This document shows, one piece after another, positions 50,566-60,164 of a DNA stretch of 64,000 bases. Positions within the stretch are counted from its first letter, which is position 1. Each line of letters opens with the position of its first letter. A program made the position numbers and the translations under genes. The notes under the pieces are model-generated. The model saw only the letters and a list, made by a program, of their open reading frames with translations, was not told the DNA's origin and did not search any database. Source of the DNA: an uncultured Clostridia bacterium (GTDB lineage Bacteria; Bacillota; Clostridia; Oscillospirales; Ruminococcaceae); NCBI GenBank assembly GCA_947627875.1, contig CANQXS010000007.1:1-64000 (forward strand). The letters are read 5' to 3'.

Positions 50566-52416
50566 TTATCTTCTCTTGATCTTGAAGTATATCTGATACG
50601 GCTCGTAGCCTATATCGTTTAAGCGGCGGAAGTTGATCCCCGGGTCCTGATTTTCGGTGCGGTAGAGGGTGCGGAAGGTTCCCCATTCGCGCTCGGTGTC
50701 CTGCGAAAGCTCGTCTTCGGGTCTGTCGCTCTCGATGTAAAGAATGCGCTCCTGCTCGGTTATACCCGCCAGAACGTCGGGACCGTAGCGGAATGCTCCT
50801 ATAGTCGGGTCGTCGGGCAGGGGAATGAACTTGATACCTATCGGGAGAATGACGGTAACGCTGTCGCCGTCGTTCCAGACCCTTTTAATAACGGTGAACT
50901 TATCGGTGCCCGATACCTTCTCGGGGGCTTCATCGTTTACGGTGACTGTTGCGGCTCTCGTTATCCAGTCGGGTATCCTGAGATTAAGCGAGAACTCCAC
51001 GGGGGCTTCGGTGTGAACGGTGATTATGTATTTGCGGTAATCCGGCTTGTTTGCGTGGGCGCGGGCGGTCTCGTTGACGGTCTGAAGCGCGTTGTTTTCG
51101 GAGGAGGTCATAAGGCTGCCGTTCATATAATCCTGGCGGATAGAGACCCTCATGTTCTGCCCGCACATCTCAAACGAAGCCTCGGAGCCGGTATACATCG
51201 TGATATAGAGCGAATCGCCCTCGGTGTAATAGATCCTGCGGTTCCAGGCGGCGTTTGCCTGAACCATAGTCCCGTGGCAGCAGAAGAAGCTGTCGGTCTC
51301 GCCCGACCAGTCCTTCTTGCTTCCCGCCTTCATCGGCAGGAAGTAGGTAAGAAGCCCGCCCCAGGGGCTGCCCTTGTAGGGAGGTCCCTGCCAGTAGGTC
51401 TGAGCCTTGAGCCCGTTTTCAACGTTATATTCGATATAGTGCATATAGGCGGGGTCTTTTGTCTGACGGAACAGAAATTCCGCGAGCCTTACCATATTGT
51501 AGACGGTGCAGTGCTCCTGATTCTTATCGCCGAGGCGGGCTTTGAGCTTCTGCATAGGAGTCCATATCTCGCCCTGAGTCTGTCCGCCGGTAACGAAGCA
51601 GCCCCTGTCGGTAACGGCGCATTTCCAGTAGCATTCGACTATTCTCAGCCACTTTTCCTCGCCGGTGACTTCATAAGCCCTTGCGCAGCCGAGAACTTCG
51701 GGGATAGTTGTGTTGGCGTGCATATTCGTCAGAACGTCCTTGCCCTCAAGGAGGGGCTCAAAGAGCCTGCCGCGGTAGTATCTGTCAAGGAGGGTGCGGT
51801 ATTTCGCGTCCTTCGTGATGTCGAGCAGGTCTGCCCAGACCTCGAGCATTCCGCCCGTCTCGACGTCTAAAATGTTGTCGAACTGCTCGCGAGTGTATTC
51901 GCCGCTCCACCTGAGGAACCAGTCGGCGAGCTTATCGGCAATTTCGAGGGCGTTTTTGAGCTCCATATAGCGGTAAACGTCGATAAGACCCATAAAGAGC
52001 TTATGGATATTATACTGCGGAGCCCAGATCCCCTTGCCCTTTCCTATCCAATAGAGATATTTTTCGGGTATCGGGCAGACCCATTCGCCGCCGTTGTCGC
52101 GCTGGCAGGCTTCGAGCCCCCTGAGCACGTTTTCGGTCTTTACGAGCAGCTCGCGGTCGCCGGTCTCATAGTAATTAAGCGCCGCCGCCGAGAGCCAATG
52201 ACCGAGAAAATGCCCTCTAAGCTGGCAGGTCGGGTCTTCCCAGCCGCCGAACGCCGAGGCGTCATGCCCTCTGCCCGAATATCTTCCGGCTTCGAGCTCG
52301 TAGTTTCTCAAAAGGTGTCTTGTCTGAAGCTTCATAAGGTAGTCGCGGTTGGAATGCTCTCTGCGCAGAAAGTCGCCTTCGCGCAGACGTACCGATTTTC
52401 CGTAAAGTTCTTTCAT
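50566..52416 (-). CDS. GH127-type beta-L-arabinofuranosidase
   Basis: 616 aa from ATG 52416 (GGAGG upstream). (alpha/alpha)6 barrel of the former DUF1680 family. The zinc/cysteine active site of GH127 is present: Glu301 and Cys303 (EHCTVYN) and Cys379-Cys380 (FFCCHG); spacing matches Bifidobacterium HypBA1 (E338, C340, C417, C418), in which one Cys is the nucleophile. It removes terminal beta-L-arabinofuranose from plant cell-wall glycans. No signal peptide, so it acts on imported oligosaccharides. GH146, a sister family with the same site, is the alternative. Confidence 0.9.
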   Translation of the reverse strand: MKELYGKSVRLREGDFLRREHSNRDYLMKLQTRHLLRNYELEAGRYSGRGHDASAFGGWEDPTCQLRGHFLGHWLSAAALNYYETGDRELLVKTENVLRGLEACQRDNGGEWVCPIPEKYLYWIGKGKGIWAPQYNIHKLFMGLIDVYRYMELKNALEIADKLADWFLRWSGEYTREQFDNILDVETGGMLEVWADLLDITKDAKYRTLLDRYYRGRLFEPLLEGKDVLTNMHANTTIPEVLGCARAYEVTGEEKWLRIVECYWKCAVTDRGCFVTGGQTQGEIWTPMQKLKARLGDKNQEHCTVYNMVRLAEFLFRQTKDPAYMHYIEYNVENGLKAQTYWQGPPYKGSPWGGLLTYFLPMKAGSKKDWSGETDSFFCCHGTMVQANAAWNRRIYYTEGDSLYITMYTGSEASFEMCGQNMRVSIRQDYMNGSLMTSSENNALQTVNETARAHANKPDYRKYIITVHTEAPVEFSLNLRIPDWITRAATVTVNDEAPEKVSGTDKFTVIKRVWNDGDSVTVILPIGIKFIPLPDDPTIGAFRYGPDVLAGITEQERILYIESDRPEDELSQDTEREWGTFRTLYRTENQDPGINFRRLNDIGYEPYQIYFKIKRR

Positions 52417-52446
52417 CTCAAAACCTCCTGTTATATTTCTGATGAA

Positions 52447-52475
52447 AGAATAACACATTTGAGCCCCGTTGTCAC
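52447..52475 (-). promoter_or_regulatory. Promoter of the GH127 gene
   Basis: Minus strand GTGACA (52475-52470), 17-bp spacer, TATTCT (52452-52447). Confidence 0.55.
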
Positions 52476-52521
52476 TGCTTTATCCGCAGATTTTGTTGAG
52501 CGGATTCTAACCTTTCGGCAT

Positions 52522-52550
52522 AAAAATCGGGAGCCCGAAAGCTCCCGTTT
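52522..52550 (-). terminator. Terminator of the first MATE gene
   Basis: Minus strand CGGGAGC, 6-base loop, GCTCCCG followed by ATTTTTA. Confidence 0.8.
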
Positions 52551-52557
52551 AATATTA

Positions 52558-53949
52558 TCAGAATTCAGGTATTCTTCTTTTCCATCTTCCCATAAGGTAG
52601 ACGATAATATGTATTATCATACCTACTATCCAGGATATCAGCAGCGAGAAGGGAATGCAGCGGTAATCGCCGAGGGGCAGAGCCTCGGACTTCGTTATCG
52701 CGGCAAGACCGTAAGCTACCGGCACTCTGAGAACTACGGTGGTGAAGAGAGATATCCACATCGGGGTCATCGTGTCGCCCGCGCCGCGCATAACCCCCGC
52801 GAGGGACTGGGTTACAGCCATCGCGACATATCCTACGGCTAAAATGCTCATCATTCCGTAGCTCATATCTATAAGGGCTTCGGTGTCGGTGAAGAGCCCC
52901 ATTAAGCCGTGACCGAAGATCATTATAAGCATAAGGAAAAATGCCGATACCGAGACCGCCATAACGGTCCCCTGAACCGTGCCGGATTTCAGCCTGTCGA
53001 GCTTCTTTGCGCCTACATTCTGACCGGTATACATAGTCATCGCCTGACCGAAGGAGAAATTCGGCATCATCGCAAAGCCGTCGACGCGCATAACAACAAC
53101 GTTAGCCGCCATGACTGCGTCGCCGAAGGAGTTGGTGAGCCTCTGAACGGCGAGCATCGCGAACGAGAATATTGCCTGAGTGAGCCCCGAAGGGATCCCG
53201 AGGCGGAGGGTATCCTTTGTTATCTTTGTGAGCCTGAAGTATTTCAGCTTTATGTCGAATACGTCGCGCATATGGAGCATCTTTATGTAGCAGCATATCG
53301 CCGAGACACCCTGGGAAAGAACTGTCGCGAGCGCTACGCCGAAGACCTCCATTCTGAAAACGGCTACGAAAAGAAGGTCGAGCCCGATGTTGAGCGTCGC
53401 CGAGATAAGAAGGAATCCGAGAGCCGAGACCGAATCGCCCATTCCCCTGAGAACGCCGGAGAGGATATTGTAATAAAATGTCCCGACTATGCCTAAAAAG
53501 CATACCGTCAGGTAGTCCCTGCTCCAGCGGAAGATGTCTCCCTCCGGGGTGTCGAGCGCCCTTAGGAGCGGGCTCGTAAGAGCGGTTCCGACTATCATTA
53601 TTATAACCGAGCCGATGGCGGTAAGGGTGGTGCAGTTGCCTATCGTCGCCGAGAGCATTTCGCGGTCTTTGGCTCCGAAATACTGCGAAACGAGAATTCC
53701 GACGCCGGTCGAAAGACCTATCATTAGCGCGAGCATAAGGTTGAGGACGGGGGCCGCGCCGCCGACCGCGGCAATGGCGCCGTCGCCGACGTATTTTCCG
53801 ACGACAATGGTATCGACGGTATTATAGAGCTGCTGGGCGATGTTGCCTATAAGCATCGGAATGGCGAATTCCGCTATCCTTACCGCGGGCTTTCCGACCG
53901 ACATATCCTTCGGCGAGAAAAACGTTTTCAGCGATTGCATAAAACTCAT
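52558..53949 (-). CDS. MATE-family multidrug/organic cation exporter
   Basis: 463 aa, 12 predicted membrane spans in two six-helix halves. MATE landmarks: IPMLIGNIAQQLYNTVDTIVVGKYVGDGAIAAVG in helix 1-2 and the corresponding second-half start LGIPSGLTQAIFSFAM. The family uses Na+ or H+ gradients. It belongs to the DinF/NorM-like clostridial group whose cargo is mostly unknown. It has its own promoter and terminator. The adjacent gene upstream encodes a second, divergent-in-sequence MATE on the same strand. Confidence 0.92.
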   Translation of the reverse strand: MSFMQSLKTFFSPKDMSVGKPAVRIAEFAIPMLIGNIAQQLYNTVDTIVVGKYVGDGAIAAVGGAAPVLNLMLALMIGLSTGVGILVSQYFGAKDREMLSATIGNCTTLTAIGSVIIMIVGTALTSPLLRALDTPEGDIFRWSRDYLTVCFLGIVGTFYYNILSGVLRGMGDSVSALGFLLISATLNIGLDLLFVAVFRMEVFGVALATVLSQGVSAICCYIKMLHMRDVFDIKLKYFRLTKITKDTLRLGIPSGLTQAIFSFAMLAVQRLTNSFGDAVMAANVVVMRVDGFAMMPNFSFGQAMTMYTGQNVGAKKLDRLKSGTVQGTVMAVSVSAFFLMLIMIFGHGLMGLFTDTEALIDMSYGMMSILAVGYVAMAVTQSLAGVMRGAGDTMTPMWISLFTTVVLRVPVAYGLAAITKSEALPLGDYRCIPFSLLISWIVGMIIHIIVYLMGRWKRRIPEF

Positions 53950-54028
53950 TTCATAACTTCCTTGATTATTTAAAATAATTTAATAAATTTTCTGAATGAC
54001 GCGCCGCGTTGTTTTCGGCGACTCTACT

Positions 54029-54057
54029 AATATAGCACCTTTGCGCGGCGTTGTCAA
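54029..54057 (-). promoter_or_regulatory. Promoter of the first MATE gene
   Basis: Minus strand perfect TTGACA (54057-54052), 17-bp spacer, TATATT (54034-54029). Confidence 0.78.
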
Positions 54058-54133
54058 ATACGAAAATAGCCGATATTGCGGCTGCAAACAGCGCGGATTT
54101 TGGTGAATCTTCACCATTGACGGAAAATAAGAC

Positions 54134-55540
54134 TTACTTTTTGGCGGAGGTGAGGTTGTTGACCCATATCCTCTTTTTGACGAGTATGTACCCGAGAACG
54201 CATCTTATCAGCCCCGAGAGCTGCTCGGCGAGCATTATAAGAGCAACAGGCATCGACGGCGCGAAGCGGGTCAGAACGAACACGAGCGGGTAGTTTATCG
54301 CCCAGATCGCGCCGCTGTCGAATATGAAGGTTATAAAGGTCTTGCCGCCCGAGCGGAGGGTGAAGTAGCAGGCGTTGAGGAAGGATTGGATAGGCATTCC
54401 CGCCGCGACCGCGAGTATCATCTGCGTCGCGAGATGCTTTATCTCGGGCTCGGTGTTGTAAAACTGAGGGAAAACGGGCGCTGCGGCAGCCATCACCGCG
54501 CCGGTCACAACGCTCGATATCACCGAAACGACAAGGAGCTTTCTGTCGAGGTCGACGGCTTCTTCGGCTTTGCCCGCGCCGAGCGACTGCCCGACGATTA
54601 TGGCAATCGCGTTGCCGAGCGATAGGAATACAACGTTAAAGAGGTTCATAACCGTTACGCTTATGTTGTTTGCGCTGACGACCTCGAGCCCCCTGACCGA
54701 GTAGCACTGCGCGACGGCGGCTATTCCGAAGCTCCAGAGGGTCTCGTTGAGGAGCAGGGGAGTGCCCTTCCTGACGATTGCAAAAACAACGCTTTTCGGG
54801 ATATAAAGACCGCGGAAGAGCCCCTTTGCGAACGGGTTCTTTTCGGTATGGGCGTGAGTCCATATTACGACAATGAGCATTTCAACGTATCGCGAGATGA
54901 CCGTCGCGATGGCGGCGCCCGCAGCTCCGAGGGCGGGAGCGCCGAGCTTTCCGAATATAAGCACCCAGTTGAAGAACAGGTTCACCGCGACGGCTGCAAT
55001 CCCCGCGAGCATCGGGACGACCGTCTCGTCGGTCTCGCGGAGTGTTCCGGCATAGCACTGAGTCACTGCGAAGGGTATAAGCCCGAGCATTATTATTTTA
55101 AGGTATTCCGAGCCGTAGCCGAGGGTGGCTATAGGGTCGCCGACGGCGGCGCTGTCGGAAATATAAAGCGAAATCAGCCCGCCGCGGAAGAAGCCGAATA
55201 CAAACAGCCCGAGAACGGATATAACGGTGCATATAATGAGCTTGAAGCGCATCGTGAACCTTACGCCGTCGGAATCGCGGGAGCCGTGATACTGCGAGGT
55301 AAAGATACCCGCGCCCGAGATGGCTCCGAAAACGAGTATGTTGAACACGAATATGAGCTGATTCGCTATCGAAACGCCGGTCATCGGGTCGGTGCCGGTC
55401 TTGCCGACCATTATGTTGTCCAAAAGGCTGACGAAGGTCGTTATCGCGTTCTGAACGACTATCGGAAGGGCGACGGTGAGCAGTCGGCGGTAGAACGCGC
55501 CGTCGCCTAAATATTTGTTTCTGAATTCTCTGAATCCCAT
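54134..55540 (-). CDS. Second MATE-family exporter
   Basis: 468 aa from ATG 55540 (GGAGTGA upstream). 12 membrane spans; first half LLTVALPIVVQNAITTFVSLLDNIMVGKTGTDPMTGVSIANQ, second half VFAIVRKGTPLLLNETLWSFGIAAVAQCYS. It resembles the MATE group fused neither to kinases nor to regulators. Sequence similarity to the neighbour is low apart from family motifs, so this is not a recent duplication. It has its own promoter, separate from the first MATE gene. Confidence 0.9.
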   Translation of the reverse strand: MGFREFRNKYLGDGAFYRRLLTVALPIVVQNAITTFVSLLDNIMVGKTGTDPMTGVSIANQLIFVFNILVFGAISGAGIFTSQYHGSRDSDGVRFTMRFKLIICTVISVLGLFVFGFFRGGLISLYISDSAAVGDPIATLGYGSEYLKIIMLGLIPFAVTQCYAGTLRETDETVVPMLAGIAAVAVNLFFNWVLIFGKLGAPALGAAGAAIATVISRYVEMLIVVIWTHAHTEKNPFAKGLFRGLYIPKSVVFAIVRKGTPLLLNETLWSFGIAAVAQCYSVRGLEVVSANNISVTVMNLFNVVFLSLGNAIAIIVGQSLGAGKAEEAVDLDRKLLVVSVISSVVTGAVMAAAAPVFPQFYNTEPEIKHLATQMILAVAAGMPIQSFLNACYFTLRSGGKTFITFIFDSGAIWAINYPLVFVLTRFAPSMPVALIMLAEQLSGLIRCVLGYILVKKRIWVNNLTSAKK

Positions 55541-55585
55541 AATTTCACTCCGTTGCAATATGCGCATTTTCGCGCTTTCCGAATG

Positions 55586-55614
55586 ATTATAGCCGATATT
55601 TCAAAAAAACGCAA
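55586..55614 (-). promoter_or_regulatory. Promoter of the second MATE gene
   Basis: Minus strand TTGCGT (55614-55609), 17-bp spacer, perfect TATAAT (55591-55586). Confidence 0.7.
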
Positions 55615-55698
55615 CAGCATTTTTCGGGTAAATACATCATTGTGAGTTTTGCACAAAACCGTTGAAAAAAACCTGTATAAATTCCACGGAGCGGAATA

Positions 55699-55757
55699 TT
55701 GACAAAACTAAAAAATTATTGTAAGCTTAGCTTGCTAATCATTAACAGGCTAATGTT
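55699..55757 (+). promoter_or_regulatory. Promoter and likely MarR operator of the marR-ABC operon
   Basis: TTGACA (55699-55704) with a weak -10 (TAAGCT, 55722-55727) overlapping a TTAGC-TT-GCTAA inverted repeat (55727-55738). A second palindrome, CATTAAC-AG-GCTAATG with one mismatch, lies at 55740-55755. Two adjacent palindromes over and just after the -10 are what autorepression by a MarR dimer would need. Confidence 0.6.
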
Positions 55758-55783
55758 GAAAAAATACAGAAAGGAAGATCCCA

Positions 55784-56245
55784 ATGAAAAAAGAGACAGC
55801 AAGGCAGCGCAAAATGTCATCACTCACCCATTCTTTCCTCCACGTCAACAGGCTCCGCAGAATTATGGTCGAGGAGCAGGTAAGCAGGCTCGGAATCCAT
55901 TGCAGCCAGCACCATATGCTTATGCTCATCGCCCACAACAAGAACATCTGCCAGAAGGATATCGCGCAGAAGCTCGAGATCTCCTCTGCCGCGGTCGCGG
56001 TAACTCTCAACAAGCTCGAAGCAGCCGAGCTCATCGTAAGGAACCCCTCGTTTGACGACGCAAGAATGAACTACATCACCATCACCGACAAGGGCAACGA
56101 GATCCTTAAGGCGACAAAGGAAATGTTCCGCGACATCGACGAGAAGGCTTTTGAGGGCATCACCGACGAGGATATGGAGGTTATGGACAGACTTCTCGAA
56201 AAGATGACCGAAAATCTCAAGGCAATTTCACCCAAGCGCGTGTAA
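55784..56245 (+). CDS. MarR-family transcriptional regulator
   Basis: 153 aa winged helix-turn-helix repressor. The wHTH core runs KDIAQKLEISSAAVAVTLNKLEAAELIVRNPSFDDARMNYITITDKG, where the DxR wing (DDARMN) contacts the minor groove. N- and C-terminal helices make the dimer interface. It is the first gene of an operon with two ABC half-exporters (30-bp gap), the classic arrangement for a drug- or metabolite-responsive repressor. AAGGAAGATC precedes ATG. Confidence 0.92.
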   Translation: MKKETARQRKMSSLTHSFLHVNRLRRIMVEEQVSRLGIHCSQHHMLMLIAHNKNICQKDIAQKLEISSAAVAVTLNKLEAAELIVRNPSFDDARMNYITITDKGNEILKATKEMFRDIDEKAFEGITDEDMEVMDRLLEKMTENLKAISPKRV

Positions 56246-56275
56246 TTTTCCCCGCCTCAAGGAGGTAACTTTATT

Positions 56276-58024
56276 TTGAAACACAACTGGTTCAAATACA
56301 TACGGCCCTACCTGATATTCTTCATCGTGGGTCCGCTGTGTATGATAGTCGAGGTTGTCGGCGAGGTGGTAATGCCGAAGATACTCGCGTTTATCATCGA
56401 CGGCGCGAATAACGGCACTCTCACCTGGCAGGGCAGCATCCTCGCTATGTTCGGGACCATAGGTATGGCGATCCTGATGATGGCGGGAGGAGTAGGAGGC
56501 TCGTATTTCGGCGCAAAGGCGGCGGTCAATTTCGCCGGCGACTTAAGGCGCGATATATTCACAAAGGTCCAAAGCTTCTCCTTTGCCAACATCGACAAAT
56601 TTTCGACGGGCTCGCTCGTCACAAGAATGACCAACGACGTCACTCAGCTTCAGAATTTCATAAATATGGTCCTAAGAATGGCTATTCGCGCCCCGGGAAT
56701 GCTGATAGCTGCGCTGTTTATGGCGATATCGCTCCAGCCCTCGCTCTCGGTGGTCTTTGCGGTCGCGGTTCCGGTCCTTGTCGCCGGAATAGCCACTATA
56801 ATCGTTTCGAGCTTCTCTAAATTCTCTATGGTCCAGAAAAAGGTCGACGGGCTCAACTCGGCGGTTCAGGAAAACGTGACAAACGTAAGAGTCGTTAAGT
56901 CGTTTACCCGCGAGGAATTCGAGATAGAAAAGTTCGGGCGCGCCAACACCGATTTAAGAGATACGGCTATGGGCGCTATGAAGATAGTGATATTCATGTC
57001 GCCGGTAATGACGCTCGTTATGAATATCACGGTTATGTGCGTTATATTCTTCGGAGGAAGGATAGTTTTGAACGGCGGAATGGAGGTAGGAGAGCTTTCG
57101 GCTTTCATCACCTATTCCACCCAGATACTCTCCTCTCTTATGGCGGTCTCGATGCTATTTATGGTCACCTCCCGCGCGCTCGCTTCGGCTAAGCGCATAG
57201 GCGAGGTCCTCGACGAGGTACCCGACATCTCCGACGAAAACGCCCAGAGAAAAGACCTCACCGTTAAAAACGGCGATATCGAATTCAGAAACGTAACCTT
57301 CCGCTACTACAAAAATTCCGAAGACCCTGTTCTCGACAATATAAGCCTTAAGATCCCCGCGCGCTCTATCGTCGGAATAGTCGGTTCTACGGGCTGCGGA
57401 AAGACTACCCTCGTTTCGCTTATTTCCCGCCTTTACGACGCCGACGCCGGCGAAGTCCTCGTCGACGGAGTGAACGTTAAGGATTACTCTATTTTCAATC
57501 TCCGCGAGGGCGTCGGAATGGTCCTTCAGAACAACACGCTCTTCAGCGGGACCGTTTCGGAAAACCTCCGCTGGGGCAACGAAAACGCCTCCGACGAAGA
57601 GGTGATAGCCGCGGCTTCGAGCGCTCAGGCAGATAAATTCGTAAGCTCCTTCGCCGACGGATACGACACGATGATAGACCAGGGCGGAACTAACGTCTCG
57701 GGCGGTCAGAAGCAGAGGCTCTGCATCGCGAGGGCGCTCCTTAAAAAGCCGAAGGTCCTTATCCTCGACGACTCCACCAGCGCGGTCGACACCGCCACCG
57801 AAAAGCAGATACGCGAGGCGTTCAGGAACGAGCTTGCAGATTCCACCAAGATAATAATCGCTCAGAGGATATCCTCGGTAAAAGACGCCGATATGATAGT
57901 CGTTATGAACGAGGGCAGGATAACCGGAGTGGGTACCCACGACGAGCTTCTTGCCGAAAACGAGGCTTATCAGGAGATCTACTATTCTCAGAACGACTCC
58001 GAGCGAAAGGAGGCGGGAAGATAA
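56276..58024 (+). CDS. ABC exporter half-transporter A (MarR operon)
   Basis: 582 aa from TTG 56276, supported by AAGGAGGT about 9 bases upstream. Six-helix transmembrane domain to about 320, then the ATPase domain: Walker A VGSTGCGKTT near 369, Q-loop VLQNNT, signature SGGQKQR near 472, Walker B VLILDDSTSAVD (Asp in place of the catalytic Glu). The Glu-to-Asp change marks the degenerate site typical of heterodimeric multidrug exporters. The stop overlaps the next start (TAATG). Confidence 0.9.
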   Translation: MKHNWFKYIRPYLIFFIVGPLCMIVEVVGEVVMPKILAFIIDGANNGTLTWQGSILAMFGTIGMAILMMAGGVGGSYFGAKAAVNFAGDLRRDIFTKVQSFSFANIDKFSTGSLVTRMTNDVTQLQNFINMVLRMAIRAPGMLIAALFMAISLQPSLSVVFAVAVPVLVAGIATIIVSSFSKFSMVQKKVDGLNSAVQENVTNVRVVKSFTREEFEIEKFGRANTDLRDTAMGAMKIVIFMSPVMTLVMNITVMCVIFFGGRIVLNGGMEVGELSAFITYSTQILSSLMAVSMLFMVTSRALASAKRIGEVLDEVPDISDENAQRKDLTVKNGDIEFRNVTFRYYKNSEDPVLDNISLKIPARSIVGIVGSTGCGKTTLVSLISRLYDADAGEVLVDGVNVKDYSIFNLREGVGMVLQNNTLFSGTVSENLRWGNENASDEEVIAAASSAQADKFVSSFADGYDTMIDQGGTNVSGGQKQRLCIARALLKKPKVLILDDSTSAVDTATEKQIREAFRNELADSTKIIIAQRISSVKDADMIVVMNEGRITGVGTHDELLAENEAYQEIYYSQNDSERKEAGR

Positions 58025-59976
58025 TGGCAAGATCGCTTGAACAGCTCCAGAAGCAGTATAACAAGCGCGCCACCGAGATGCGCAGGCGCGGTCCGGGCGG
58101 CGGAGGCAGAGGCGGTCCGAGGATTCAGGGCGGCGGAAAGATGAAAAATTCCCGCGCGACTATAGCGAGAATGCTGAGCTATCTTAAGCCCTACAGATTC
58201 AGGCTTGTAGCCGTGCTGATATGCATGCTCTGCTCTACGGTAACTTCGCTCTTCGGCTCTTATATGCTCGCGCCGATAATCAACCGCCTCACCGTTTTCA
58301 CGACGGGCAAAGAGATGGAGGGAATGTCGGCGACCGAGAAGCTCGCCGAGGGCGTTATCGAGAAGTTTACCGGTCCGATAGGAATGTCTGCCGGAGCAAA
58401 CGAAATACTCAGCTATATCCTCGCCGTCATATCTATCCTTGCGGTAATATACGGTCTCGGGATAATCTCGAACTATCTTCAGGCAAGGCTTATGCTCTCT
58501 ATATCTCAGGGAGCTATCTTAAAGATAAGGAGCGACCTCTTTACCAAGCTCCAGAGGCTTCCGGTAAGGTATTTCGACTCCAACCCGACGGGCGAGGTAA
58601 TGTCGCGCTTCACCAACGATATCGACAATATCGACGTTATGATAAACAACTCCTTAACGTCGCTGTTCTCTGGTACCGTTACCCTCATCGGCACCTTTAT
58701 ATTCATGATAACAACAAACTGGATACTTACCCTTATAACGGTTCTGTTTATCCCGATATTCGCCCTTGGCGGCAGCGCGATAGCAAAGCTCTCCTCGCGT
58801 TATTACAGCGGGCAGCAGGCGGCTCTCGGCGCGGTCAACGGCTATACCGAAGAAACGGTTACCGGTCAGAAGGTAATAAAGGTGTTCAACCACGAGCAGA
58901 TCTGCATCGAGGAATTCGACGAGCTCAACGACGATATGCGCGACAAGCAGTTTAAGGCTCAGTTCTGGGGCGGCGTTATGGGCCCGATAATGGGCAACAC
59001 CTCTCAGATATCCTTCGGCGTAACGATAGGCGTCGGCGGAATACTTATAGTGTTCGGCAAGCTCTCAACGGGCGCGCTCCATCTGTTCGCAAACTATTCG
59101 CGTCAGTTCTCGATGCCGATAAATATGATCTCGCAGCAGATGACGACGCTCTTTGCGGCGCTCGCCGGAGCGGAGAGAGTATTTGAGGTTATGGACACCG
59201 CTCCCGAGGCTCCCGATTCTCCCGAAGCCTGCGAGGAACCCATAAAGGGCGACGTCGTCTTTAAGGACGTCTCCTTCGGATATGTTCCCGAAAAGACCGT
59301 CCTCAAGCATATCGACCTTTACGCGCACCCGGGTCAGAAGATAGCCTTTGTCGGCTCTACCGGCGCGGGCAAGACCACCGTCACTAATCTTCTCAACCGC
59401 TTCTACGACATCGAGGAGGGCGAGATACTCATCGACGGCAGGGACGTTAAGGACTATAAGCGCGACTTCCTGCGCGACAATATCGCTATGGTATTGCAGG
59501 ATACCCACCTGTTCACCGGCACCGTAAAGGACAATATCCGCTACGGCAGGCTCGACGCCACCGACGAGGAGATCGTCGCCGCGGCAAAGACCGCGAGCGC
59601 CCACAGCTTTATTATGAGGCTTGAAAAGGGCTACGACACCGTTCTTGAAGGCGACGGCGCAAACCTCTCGCAGGGGCAGCGCCAGCTTCTCAACATCGCG
59701 AGGGCGGCGATATCTAAAGCGCCGATACTCGTTTTGGACGAAGCGACTTCATCGGTCGATACGAGGACCGAGCGGCATATCGAACACGGCATGGATAGGC
59801 TGATGAAGAACCGCACTACGTTCGTCATCGCGCACAGGCTTTCTACCGTCCGCAACTCCAGCGCGATAATGGTTTTGGAGCACGGCGAGATTATCGAGCG
59901 AGGCGACCACGACCAGCTCCTCGCTATGAAGGGCAGATATTACGAGCTCTACACCGGCGTCAAGGAGCTTGACTGA
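58024..59976 (+). CDS. ABC exporter half-transporter B (MarR operon)
   Basis: 650 aa. A 45-residue Arg/Gly-rich N-terminal extension (MRRRGPGGGGRGGPR) precedes the six-helix domain. ATPase: Walker A VGSTGAGKTT near 443, Q-loop VLQDTH, signature LSQGQRQ near 547 (Gln for the first Gly, common in one half of heterodimers), Walker B ILVLDEATSSVD with intact Glu, H-loop AHRLST. The pair therefore has one consensus and one degenerate ATP site, as in LmrCD/TM287-288. It overlaps partner A by one base. A terminator follows. Confidence 0.9.
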   Translation: MARSLEQLQKQYNKRATEMRRRGPGGGGRGGPRIQGGGKMKNSRATIARMLSYLKPYRFRLVAVLICMLCSTVTSLFGSYMLAPIINRLTVFTTGKEMEGMSATEKLAEGVIEKFTGPIGMSAGANEILSYILAVISILAVIYGLGIISNYLQARLMLSISQGAILKIRSDLFTKLQRLPVRYFDSNPTGEVMSRFTNDIDNIDVMINNSLTSLFSGTVTLIGTFIFMITTNWILTLITVLFIPIFALGGSAIAKLSSRYYSGQQAALGAVNGYTEETVTGQKVIKVFNHEQICIEEFDELNDDMRDKQFKAQFWGGVMGPIMGNTSQISFGVTIGVGGILIVFGKLSTGALHLFANYSRQFSMPINMISQQMTTLFAALAGAERVFEVMDTAPEAPDSPEACEEPIKGDVVFKDVSFGYVPEKTVLKHIDLYAHPGQKIAFVGSTGAGKTTVTNLLNRFYDIEEGEILIDGRDVKDYKRDFLRDNIAMVLQDTHLFTGTVKDNIRYGRLDATDEEIVAAAKTASAHSFIMRLEKGYDTVLEGDGANLSQGQRQLLNIARAAISKAPILVLDEATSSVDTRTERHIEHGMDRLMKNRTTFVIAHRLSTVRNSSAIMVLEHGEIIERGDHDQLLAMKGRYYELYTGVKELD

Positions 59977-59985
59977 TAAAGCATA

Positions 59986-60016
59986 AAACCGGAGGTCCCG
60001 AGACTTCCGGTTTTTT
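59986..60016 (+). terminator. Terminator of the marR-ABC operon
   Basis: AAACCGGAGGTC, CCGA loop, GACTTCCGGTTTTTT. Confidence 0.85.
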
Positions 60017-60023
60017 GTGATGC

Positions 60024-60164
60024 TTAGATTTCCGCGTTCAACGCTCTTCGCGAGCTTTTTATCTCTTTATACGGGTCCTGCGATGCCGCGATGTCCGCTC
60101 TTCCCATTCTGTCCCTCGTAACGGCGTTTTTTGCTTCAAGCAAAGGGGCGATGATCTCCGCCAT
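60024..60164 (-). CDS. 46-aa ORF, possible 3' fragment of a broken gene
   Basis: Reads MAEIIAPLLEAKNAVTRDRM... and ends SSRRALNAEI. Its amphipathic, charged composition and codon use look coding. It overlaps the end of the 60136-60402 ORF by 29 bases in another frame. Either a separate micro-protein or the C-terminal end of a single about 125-residue protein split by a frameshift near 60165. No convincing ribosome site. Confidence 0.4.
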   Translation of the reverse strand: MAEIIAPLLEAKNAVTRDRMGRADIAASQDPYKEIKSSRRALNAEI

